From positions 1-5,893 of the forward strand of contig DMWU01000199.1 in the NCBI GenBank assembly GCA_003483125.1: 5,893 bases of DNA, written 5' to 3'. The translations under genes were made by a program, and so were the position numbers. Of this stretch, positions 1 through 4,895 are shown one piece after another (positions within the stretch are counted from its first letter, which is position 1; each line of letters begins with the position of its first letter). The notes below the pieces were generated by a model. That model worked only from the letters and a program-made list of their open reading frames with translations. It searched no databases and was not told where the DNA came from. Source of the DNA: Erythrobacter sp. Lineage in GTDB: Bacteria > Pseudomonadota > Alphaproteobacteria > Sphingomonadales > Sphingomonadaceae.

Positions 1-237
1 CGCGCCGGTATCTGACGCTGGTACGATGCCGACTCGGTGCGTTTCGTGCACCTGCAGAATTTCGCGGATCATATCGATAGCCTGTTGCAGGCGCGCCTTA
101 CCCAGCTTCGAGCGATGCGATCGACCCAGCGAGGCAGTAGATAGTTTGTCGGGGGACCAGCCCGGCGGTTTTGCGCAGGGACCGGATGAGAAATGTGGAC
201 GCACGGGTTTCCGCGCGGGTACTTGGTATTCAGTCAT
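1..237 (-). CDS. serC: Phosphoserine aminotransferase, N-terminal part (cut by window edge)
   Basis: SerC is a PLP-dependent class V aminotransferase that converts 3-phosphohydroxypyruvate and glutamate to O-phosphoserine in cytosolic serine synthesis; it also acts in the DXP-dependent PLP pathway. Reading the minus strand from ATG at 237 gives 79 codons open to the window edge. The translation begins MTEYQVPARKPVRPHFSSGP and contains SSGPCAKPPGW (about residues 17-27), the GRSHRS motif, a KARLQQAIDMIREIL helix and IVPASDTGA at the edge. These are hallmarks of the alphaproteobacterial SerC subfamily, whose full length is usually about 370-390 residues. An AAGGAG Shine-Dalgarno sequence lies about 8 nt upstream of the ATG. 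In this group serC is usually followed by serA, which would lie outside the window. The overlapping plus-strand reading frame at 26-301 is a shadow. The identification is by remembered family motifs only. Confidence 0.93.
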   Translation of the reverse strand, partial: MTEYQVPARKPVRPHFSSGPCAKPPGWSPDKLSTASLGRSHRSKLGKARLQQAIDMIREILQVHETHRVGIVPASDTGA

Positions 238-243
238 GTCAGA

Positions 244-292
244 CTCTCCTTACAGAGAGCACGCGCGGCGTTGGGACCGCGTGGCCCACGCG
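244..292 (-). ncRNA. Structured serC 5' leader, candidate serC RNA motif
   Basis: On the minus strand, between the candidate promoter and the serC ATG, two hairpins can be drawn. The first is CACGCG (283-278) pairing with CGCGTG (265-260) around a 12-nt loop. Immediately after it comes CTCTC (259-255) pairing with GAGAG (248-244), with the AAGGAG ribosome binding site in its loop and 3' arm. A second copy of CGCGTG at 292-287 could also pair with 283-278, so the upstream hairpin has two mutually exclusive forms. A conserved serC RNA motif upstream of serC operons is known in Alphaproteobacteria; position and size fit, but I cannot align to its covariance model here. A role in controlling serine or PLP synthesis is inference. 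Confidence 0.5.
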
Positions 293-294
293 CC

Positions 295-322
295 GAATTA
301 GTGGGACTTGGGGAATAGTCAA
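295..322 (-). promoter_or_regulatory. Candidate serC promoter
   Basis: Read on the minus strand, TTGACT (322-317) is separated by 16 bp from TAATTC (300-295), a reasonable sigma-70-type pair. The implied transcription start is near 288, giving a leader of about 50 nt. This start would leave out most of the upstream CGCGTG copy of the leader, so the exact start decides which leader hairpin can form. The -10 box is weak. Confidence 0.4.
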
Positions 323-326
323 GCGG

Positions 327-338
327 GCATAGCTATGC
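327..338. promoter_or_regulatory. 12-bp perfect palindrome upstream of serC, possible operator
   Basis: GCATAGCTATGC is a perfect 12-bp palindrome lying 5 bp upstream of the candidate serC -35 box. A dyad at this position is typical of a dimeric regulator's binding site, but one palindrome of this length can also arise by chance. No regulator can be named. Confidence 0.3.
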
Positions 339-536
339 GCCGGACTGGATTGGCTTTCATCTACGAAAGATGACTAATCAGCATACGAATTCTGCTTCGC
401 TTCATCGTCAGAATCATTCGGACGCAAGTTTTAAAGCTCATACGAATCGAACTTGCAGCATTCACTGATATCCACAGCCTCTGGAGAAGTCAATTTTATT
501 ATTTAAAATCATTATTTTACTGCGCAGCATAAACGC
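339..536. other. Intergenic AT-rich stretch with small repeats, no gene seen
   Basis: About 200 bp between the divergent serC promoter region and the next gene carries no credible open reading frame. It holds a 9-bp direct repeat CATACGAAT (382-390 and 439-447), an inverted repeat GCAAGTT (424-430) with AACTTGC (450-456), an imperfect dyad CCACAG/CTCTGG (472-484), and an AT-rich core (about 490-520) with ATTTTA (493-498) facing TAAAAT (504-509). These could be regulator or nucleoid-protein sites for the flanking divergent genes, but nothing is recognised with certainty. Confidence 0.45.
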
Positions 537-565
537 TTGCCTATGCAGCAATCTTGCCCCATCAT
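537..565 (+). promoter_or_regulatory. Candidate promoter of the small membrane-protein gene
   Basis: TTGCCT (537-542), a 17-bp spacer and CATCAT (560-565) form a weak sigma-70-like pair, four of six matches in each box. The start would be near 572. The surrounding sequence also contains TTGCCC (554-559) and GGGCAA (579-584), which could pair in the DNA or in longer transcripts. Other -10-like AT-rich boxes at 505-533 are possible. Confidence 0.25.
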
Positions 566-605
566 GCGACAGCCCCATGGGCAATACTTCTAGAAGGGGG
601 GAAAT

Positions 606-950
606 ATGGATAAGTTAACGGGTCTGGCCAGTCTTTTGGCCGTCGTCCTAGCAATTGTTGCAGGCGTGATGCCAGAACTGGGTTTTGATGCAGGAATGGT
701 TATTCTAATTCTTGGCATCATTGCTGGTATTGGCGCTGACCAAGACAATGCCATGAGAATGTATCTGGCCGTTTTGGTCCTGCCAATGGTCGCTACAGGC
801 TTAGCCGGTCTTCAAGCCGTTGGAGGTCCGCTTGCAGGAATCTTTGGCAATCTTGCAGTCGTTGCAACTGGTATGGCTGCAACGCTGATTGCTCGCAGAG
901 TATACGAGATGGCTATGGGTGACATCAAAAGTCTCACTGGCGGCGACTAA
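606..950 (+). CDS. Small four-helix membrane protein, function unknown
   Basis: This 114-residue protein is almost entirely hydrophobic. Likely membrane segments are at residues 4-22, 29-43, 52-70 and 76-96, joined by short loops (GADQDNAMRM at 43-52 is the most polar). A charged tail ending in GDIKSLTGGD follows. The ATG has a strong purine-rich ribosome binding site (GAAGGGGGG) four to five bases upstream, so the start is well supported. I do not recognise the family; no catalytic or metal-binding motif is visible. The gene stands alone, transcribed divergently from serC and followed by a strong terminator, so it is probably monocistronic. Its base composition is slightly more AT-rich than that of the genes to its right. 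It is most likely an inner-membrane protein, real but uncharacterised. Confidence 0.85.
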   Translation: MDKLTGLASLLAVVLAIVAGVMPELGFDAGMVILILGIIAGIGADQDNAMRMYLAVLVLPMVATGLAGLQAVGGPLAGIFGNLAVVATGMAATLIARRVYEMAMGDIKSLTGGD

Positions 951-959
951 TCCCGCTCA

Positions 960-988
960 TTCTGCGGCACCGTCAGGCTGACGCAGAA
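960..988 (+). other. Hairpin in the 3' untranslated region
   Basis: TTCTGCG (960-966) pairs with CGCAGAA (982-988) across a 15-nt loop, just after the stop of the membrane-protein gene. There is no T-tract behind it, so it is not a terminator by itself. It may be an RNA-stabilising stem ahead of the real terminator. Confidence 0.4.
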
Positions 989-1009
989 ACCATAAACTAA
1001 ACCTTAGGG

Positions 1010-1040
1010 AAACGGCGCGCATCTTGCGCGCCGTTTTTCT
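1010..1040 (+). terminator. Strong intrinsic terminator
   Basis: AAACGGCGCGC (1010-1020) pairs perfectly over 11 bp with GCGCGCCGTTT (1026-1036) around the 5-nt loop ATCTT, and the stem runs into TTTTTCTTT. It ends the transcript of the small membrane-protein gene about 60 nt after its stop codon. It isolates the glycosyltransferase gene from upstream transcription. Confidence 0.92.
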
Positions 1041-1136
1041 TTCGAAGCAAGCAATGTCGAAACATGGTTTGGAATTGGCTGATCGCAAAACAACTCTGCT
1101 CTCGCCAATCTCGATCTCCTTCTTTATGTCGCGCCC

Positions 1137-2318
1137 ATGATGGATGTCGCAAATCTTCGAATTGCCCTGTTCAGCGGAAACTACAATTACGTACGCGACG
1201 GGGCGAACCAGGCGCTAAACCGCTTGGCAGAGTATCTTTTGCGCAAGGGCGCAGCTCTGCGTGTTTACGCCCCTGTAGTGGATGAACCGGCATTTCCCCC
1301 TACCGGTGATCTGGTGGGTGTGCCCAGTTTCGCAATCCCGACAAGGTCGGAATATCGCTTCCCCATAGGCCTCTCAAAATCGAACAAGCGGGACCTTGAG
1401 GCTTTCGCGCCGAATATCATTCACACTTCTTCACCAGATCCCGCCGGCCACGCAGCCCTGCGCTGGGCGCAAGATCAGGACATTCCCATCCTGGCATCTG
1501 TTCACACACGATTCGAGACTTACCCGCGCTATTACGGGCTAGGCTTCGCAGAACCCATGATCGAAGGGATCATGCGGCGGTTCTATAATCGCTGCGATGC
1601 CCTGGTTGCGCCATCGGAAAGCATGATCAAGGAATTAGTCGAGCAGGACATGCATGACGATATCGCGCTGTGGACCCGCGGGGTCGACCGAACGATATTT
1701 GGGCCGGAGAAGCGCGATCTCGAATGGCGTCGGGCACATGGCATCGCAGATGACGATGTCGCCATTGTATTCCTGGGCCGCTTGGTCATGGAAAAGGGGC
1801 TGGACGTATTTGCGGAAACCATCGTCCAGCTTCGCAAGATGCAGGTACCGCACAAGGTGTTGGTGATTGGTGACGGCCCGGCACGCAAATGGTTCGAACA
1901 GAACTTGCCCGGCGGGATATTCGCAGGCTTCCAGACCGGGGCGGGTCTGGGCCGCGCGCTAGCCAGCGGCGACATATTCCTCAACCCCTCGATCACCGAG
2001 ACATTCGGAAATGTAACGCTAGAAGCCATGGCCAGTGGATTGCCAGCCATCGCCGCAGGCGCCACGGGTGCATCCAGTCTTGTAAACGATGGCGAGACAG
2101 GCCGCCTCATCCCTCCCGGCGATACTGGCGCCTTTGCGCAGGCGATCGCGCCATATTGCACCGATCATGAATTACGCCGCGCACATGGCGAGGCAGGCGA
2201 ACGCAAGAGCTGCGAATATAGCTGGGATGTGATCAACCAGGTTGTGGTCGATACCTACATCAGGCTGGTCGAAGCGCGCGAAGCCTTGCACGCCGCCGAG
2301 GCTGCGAAAGCAACCTAA
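1137..2318 (+). CDS. GT4-family glycosyltransferase (GT-B fold)
   Basis: This 393-residue cytosolic or membrane-associated enzyme probably transfers a sugar from a nucleotide donor to a lipid or glycan acceptor. The N-terminal Rossmann domain begins RIALFSGNYNYVRDGANQAL, with the glycine-rich acceptor loop. Later come HTSSPDPAGHAAL and SVHTRF. The C-terminal domain opens with FLGRLVMEKGLDVF (from residue 212; R215 and K220 are the usual donor-phosphate contacts) and VIGDGPAR. It carries the E-x7-E motif, E288 to E296 (ETFGNVTLE), followed by AMASGLPAIAA. This layout resembles alphaproteobacterial MgtA/SqdX-like enzymes (mannosyl-, glucuronosyl- or sulfoquinovosyl-diacylglycerol type), but donor and acceptor cannot be read from the sequence. 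The ATG at 1137 is the first start after an in-frame TGA at 1080; ATG 1140 is an alternative, and no Shine-Dalgarno sequence precedes either. No other polysaccharide or lipid gene is adjacent. Confidence 0.9.
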   Translation: MMDVANLRIALFSGNYNYVRDGANQALNRLAEYLLRKGAALRVYAPVVDEPAFPPTGDLVGVPSFAIPTRSEYRFPIGLSKSNKRDLEAFAPNIIHTSSPDPAGHAALRWAQDQDIPILASVHTRFETYPRYYGLGFAEPMIEGIMRRFYNRCDALVAPSESMIKELVEQDMHDDIALWTRGVDRTIFGPEKRDLEWRRAHGIADDDVAIVFLGRLVMEKGLDVFAETIVQLRKMQVPHKVLVIGDGPARKWFEQNLPGGIFAGFQTGAGLGRALASGDIFLNPSITETFGNVTLEAMASGLPAIAAGATGASSLVNDGETGRLIPPGDTGAFAQAIAPYCTDHELRRAHGEAGERKSCEYSWDVINQVVVDTYIRLVEAREALHAAEAAKAT

Positions 2319-2767
2319 CGCAGCACGCCTGCGTCAGCCATTCGCTTGGAATAATAGGTCAGCCCTAACGTAATTACCCAAATCACAGCCGTGAAAATCC
2401 ATGTGAAGCTGGTGTTGAGTTCCTCGGGAAGATTGCTGATCACAGTGAATACTGTTGTGCCTAACAGCCCTACGATTGACACCACGAATGCGTGAAATGC
2501 AAATCGATTGCGGATTAGCAGCAGGATTGACCCAGCCACTGCCCCCCAGACACCCATCGCCCATACAGCATCGGCCCAGGCGGGGAATTGCGTATAATAG
2601 TCCAGGATTACGTCGAGCGACACGCCTGCATTATCTGCGGCCTGCTGGAGGTATTCCATGTTGCGCGTCTGCGTCATTGTATAATCGTAGGCCCCGCCGC
2701 CATTCCAAAGCAGCGCGACGATGCCGACCACCCATAGATCCCAGGGTGTCTTCGCTACATCATTAAT
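2315..2767 (-). CDS. Four-helix membrane protein next to padR, function unknown; start uncertain
   Basis: The reading frame is open from ATG at 2785 (156 residues), but I place the start at ATT 2767 (150 residues, reading MNDVAKTPWDLW). GGGGAG lies six bases before the ATT, whereas ATG 2785 has no good ribosome binding site and lies inside a 12-bp hairpin arm. No ATG, GTG or TTG occurs in frame near the ATT. In the 156-residue numbering, membrane segments lie at about 15-34, 70-91, 96-117 and 127-145. A polar region containing MTQTRNMEYLQQAADNAG sits between the first two, and the C-terminus is charged. Hydrophobic proteins with a KTPWDLWVVG-like opening are familiar to me from sphingomonads as hypothetical proteins; no function is known to me. 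The gene follows padR on the same strand and ends with its TAG overlapping the glycosyltransferase TAA. Confidence 0.8.
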   Translation of the reverse strand: MNDVAKTPWDLWVVGIVALLWNGGGAYDYTMTQTRNMEYLQQAADNAGVSLDVILDYYTQFPAWADAVWAMGVWGAVAGSILLLIRNRFAFHAFVVSIVGLLGTTVFTVISNLPEELNTSFTWIFTAVIWVITLGLTYYSKRMADAGVLR

Positions 2768-2773
2768 AAGAAA

Positions 2774-2816
2774 CTCCCCTCCCATGCCTGCATCCGCAGG
2801 TCCTATGGGAGGGGAG
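2774..2816 (-). promoter_or_regulatory. Long hairpin after padR: terminator or attenuator covering the next gene's start
   Basis: On the minus strand CTCCCCTCCCAT (2816-2805) and ATGGGAGGGGAG (2785-2774) form a perfect 12-bp inverted repeat. Nested within it is CCTGC/GCAGG (2800-2796 with 2791-2787) around a 4-nt loop. The 3' arm is followed by TTTCTTATT, a modest T-rich tract, so it can serve as the padR terminator. The same 3' arm contains the ATG at 2785 and the GGGGAG that would serve the ATT start at 2767. The folded RNA would therefore both terminate and hide the ribosome binding site of the downstream gene. The structure is seen directly; the regulatory role is inferred. Confidence 0.65.
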
Positions 2817-2843
2817 ATAGACCCGTTACCAAGGGGAAGGCAA
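2816..2843 (-). promoter_or_regulatory. Candidate promoter of the padR-linked membrane gene
   Basis: On the minus strand TTGCCT (2843-2838) is followed after 16 bp by TCTATC (2821-2816), or after 17 bp by CTATCT. The start would fall near 2810, inside the 5' arm of the 12-bp hairpin. Transcripts from here would lack part of that arm and so might escape the hairpin. The match is weak. Confidence 0.22.
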
Positions 2844-2867
2844 ATCGGTTGTTATCAAGCGTCGCCG

Positions 2868-3458
2868 TCAAATGCGCTCAATACGCTTTGCAACCTCGTC
2901 AATAATGTCGACGATCTCGTCGATCGCCTCTTTGTCGAGCTTGCCTGCCTTTGCGCGGTTCTTAAGCACGCTGCCCAAATTGCTCATCGCACGAAACAGA
3001 TCGGGCGAGCGCACACGATGGCGCCTTTCTCCCGAACGCGAGAGGCGGCGCATCAGCTGCTCAACCTCGTCTTGACGCTCATCTAGTTCGGCAATGCCCG
3101 CATCTGTCGCTTCAAATGGCTTTTTCGAGCCTTCGGCCTCGGCCGCTGCAATCACGCCCTCATCTTCGAGCATTTGCAGTGTCGGATATACCGCGCCCGG
3201 GCTAGGCGCGTACTTGCCATCGGTCAGCTCTTCGATCGCCTTGATCAATTCATAACCGTGACGCGGCTCTTCACGGATCAGTGCGAGCAGAGCCAGGCGC
3301 AATTCGCCCTGGCCGAACATGCGGCGCTTGCGCTTGCGGCGTCGGCGCCAATCATCCTCTTCGTCCCAATCATCGCCATTCCAAGAATTGCTTGCAGCCA
3401 TCATTGCCAGCATGGGAAAGAAATCAGATCCCCTCCCGCGCCCTCTATTCCAATTCAT
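2868..3458 (-). CDS. PadR-family transcriptional regulator
   Basis: The protein has 196 residues. Residues 1-46 are a low-complexity extension: RGRGRG, then the acidic DDWDEEDDW (29-37), then the basic RRRRKRKRR (38-46). The PadR winged-helix domain follows at about 47-122. It is recognised by FGQGELRLALLALI, EEPRHGYELIKAIEE, the recognition-helix region SPGAVYPTLQMLEDEG (86-101) and the wing KKPFEATDAG (112-121). The rest is charged and helical, with the C-terminal IDEIVDIIDEVAKRIERI suited to dimerisation. PadR proteins are usually dimeric repressors, often autoregulated and released by a small ligand. The ATG at 3458 has GGAG 8 bases upstream. An 18-bp palindrome overlaps its promoter. The membrane-protein gene downstream on the same strand is the obvious candidate partner; no drug pump or phenolic-acid decarboxylase is nearby, so the ligand is unknown. 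Confidence 0.92.
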   Translation of the reverse strand: MNWNRGRGRGSDFFPMLAMMAASNSWNGDDWDEEDDWRRRRKRKRRMFGQGELRLALLALIREEPRHGYELIKAIEELTDGKYAPSPGAVYPTLQMLEDEGVIAAAEAEGSKKPFEATDAGIAELDERQDEVEQLMRRLSRSGERRHRVRSPDLFRAMSNLGSVLKNRAKAGKLDKEAIDEIVDIIDEVAKRIERI

Positions 3459-3478
3459 TTATCCAACTCCAGATATGT

Positions 3479-3508
3479 TTAGATAGCTCTAAGATATATC
3501 TTAGATAG
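3479..3508. promoter_or_regulatory. Palindromic operator, probable PadR binding site
   Basis: TCTAAGATATATCTTAGA (3488-3505) is a perfect 18-bp palindrome. It is flanked and overlapped by two direct copies of TTAGATAG (3479-3486 and 3501-3508) spaced 22 bp apart, about two helical turns. AT-rich dyads of this kind next to padR genes are typical PadR operators. It lies within the candidate padR promoter, between padR and the divergent rarA, whose ATG is 68 bp away. Autorepression is the most likely use; an effect on rarA is possible but unsupported. Confidence 0.7.
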
Positions 3509-3518
3509 TGCTTTGCAA
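3491..3518 (-). promoter_or_regulatory. Candidate padR promoter
   Basis: On the minus strand TTGCAA (3518-3513), a 16-bp spacer and TATCTT (3496-3491) form a weak sigma-70-like pair. The -10 box lies inside the 18-bp palindrome, so a bound regulator would block polymerase. The start would be near 3484, giving a leader of about 26 nt. Confidence 0.4.
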
Positions 3519-3572
3519 GGGGAAATATTTATCTGGGCAATTATCCGACGAACGGCTTATGACTGCTGACGA

Positions 3573-4895
3573 ATGACAGGTTTGTTTGCCGACAGCCCCC
3601 TTCCGCCGGCCCAGGCGGATGCGACCCGGGATGATGCCCCATTGGCAGACCGGCTACGGCCGCGCGCGCTCGACGAGGTGGTTGGGCAAGAACATTTGAC
3701 CGGCCCGGAAGGCGCAATTGGACGCATGGTGGCCGCAGGCAAGCTCTCCTCCATGGTGTTGTGGGGGCCTCCCGGCACGGGCAAGACCAGCATTGCGCGC
3801 TTACTCGCCGATGCGGTAGGTATGCGCTTTATCGCTGTAAGCGCCGTGTTCTCCGGCGTTGCTGATCTGAAGAAGGCCTTTGCCGAGGCGGATCGAGCGG
3901 CTGATGCCGGACAGCGCACACTCCTGTTTGTTGATGAGATCCACCGCTTCAATCGCGCACAGCAGGACGGCTTCCTACCCTTTGTCGAGCGGGGTACGGT
4001 GACGCTGGTTGGTGCAACGACGGAGAACCCCAGTTTCGAACTGAACGCAGCGCTTCTCAGCCGCGCACAGGTCCTGATCCTCAATCGGCTTGATCATGAT
4101 GCATTGGGCAAGTTGCTGGAAAAGGCAGAGGAGCTAGAGGGTTCCCTCCCTCTGACCGCAGAAGCCCGGGACATGTTGATCGCAAGTGCCGATGGCGATG
4201 GTCGCTTCGTACTCAACCAGGCGGAAACGCTCTATAATGCCGGAATCCAGGAGGCGCTCGATCCCAGTGCGCTTGGCAAGTTCCTCCAGCGCCGCGTTGC
4301 CGTCTATGACAAGGATCGAGAGGGGCACTACAACCTCATCTCCGCCCTGCACAAGAGCTTGCGCGGTTCCGATCCGCAGGCTGCGCTCTACTACCTCGCG
4401 CGAATGCTGGTGGCCGGTGAAGAACCGCTTTATGTGCTGCGCCGCATGGTGCGCTTTGCATCCGAAGATATCGGCCTTGCCGATCCCCACGCCCTCACCC
4501 AATGCCTTGCAGCCAAGGACGCCTATGATTTCCTCGGTTCACCAGAGGGTGAACTCGCCATCGCGCAGGCCTGCCTCTATCTCGCCACCGCACCCAAATC
4601 GAACGCTGCCTATGCTGCCCAGAAGTCAGCATGGAAAAGCGCCAAGGAAACCGGCAGCCTGATGCCACCGCAGCACATCCTGAACGCGCCAACCAAGCTG
4701 ATGAAGGATATCGGCTATGGTAAGGGCTATGCCTATGATCATAAAGCCGATGAAGGCTTTTCAGGGGCCGATTATTGGCCCGAAGAGATGCAAGCGCAGA
4801 CTTTCTACGAACCGGTCGAACGCGGATTCGAACGCAAAGTGAGGGAACGGATTGAGTATTGGGACAAGCTGCGCGCGCAAATACGCGATGGCTAG
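3573..4895 (+). CDS. rarA: Replication-associated recombination protein A (AAA+ ATPase)
   Basis: RarA (MgsA; Mgs1/WRNIP1 family) is a tetrameric clamp-loader-like ATPase that acts at stalled or gapped replication forks and interacts with SSB. The 440 residues show PLADRLRPRALDEVVGQEHL (24-43), Walker A GPPGTGKT (65-72), Walker B LLFVDEIHRF (117-126), sensor 1 GATTENPSF (147-155) and the arginine-finger SR (163-164). The C-terminal helical and tetramerisation part includes EEPLYVLRRMVRFASEDIGL, the KSAWKSAKE region, LMKDIGYGKGYAYDH and TFYEPVERGFE. Length is normal for the family and all motifs are intact. An in-frame TGA two codons upstream makes ATG 3573 the first possible start, but no clear Shine-Dalgarno sequence precedes it. 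Its last 8 bases overlap the next gene's ATG. It is transcribed divergently from padR. Confidence 0.97.
   Translation: MTGLFADSPLPPAQADATRDDAPLADRLRPRALDEVVGQEHLTGPEGAIGRMVAAGKLSSMVLWGPPGTGKTSIARLLADAVGMRFIAVSAVFSGVADLKKAFAEADRAADAGQRTLLFVDEIHRFNRAQQDGFLPFVERGTVTLVGATTENPSFELNAALLSRAQVLILNRLDHDALGKLLEKAEELEGSLPLTAEARDMLIASADGDGRFVLNQAETLYNAGIQEALDPSALGKFLQRRVAVYDKDREGHYNLISALHKSLRGSDPQAALYYLARMLVAGEEPLYVLRRMVRFASEDIGLADPHALTQCLAAKDAYDFLGSPEGELAIAQACLYLATAPKSNAAYAAQKSAWKSAKETGSLMPPQHILNAPTKLMKDIGYGKGYAYDHKADEGFSGADYWPEEMQAQTFYEPVERGFERKVRERIEYWDKLRAQIRDG

Noticed and set aside
26..301. Plus-strand open frame of 91 codons at the left edge
   Set aside because: It is antisense to the clear serC N-terminus and runs through the serC leader and promoter.
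543..593. 16-codon open frame ending just before the ribosome binding site of the small membrane-protein gene, a possible leader peptide
   Set aside because: It has no ribosome binding site, no run of regulatory codons, and the best promoter candidate would start transcription inside it.
1040..1062. TTTCGA/TCGAAA inverted repeat before the glycosyltransferase as an operator
   Set aside because: The arms are only 6 bp with an 11-bp gap and partly overlap the terminator T-tract, so chance is a sufficient explanation.
1583..2161. Minus-strand open frame of 192 codons inside the glycosyltransferase
   Set aside because: It is antisense to a motif-complete GT4 gene, has a composition typical of a GC-rich shadow frame, and shows no recognisable domain.
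2721..3086. Plus-strand open frame of 121 codons across the padR/membrane-gene junction
   Set aside because: It overlaps two supported minus-strand genes and the hairpin between them, with no domain and no start signal.
3557..4084. Minus-strand open frame of 175 codons over the start of rarA
   Set aside because: It is antisense to the Walker A and B regions of rarA and its serine/arginine-rich translation is typical of a reverse-frame artefact.
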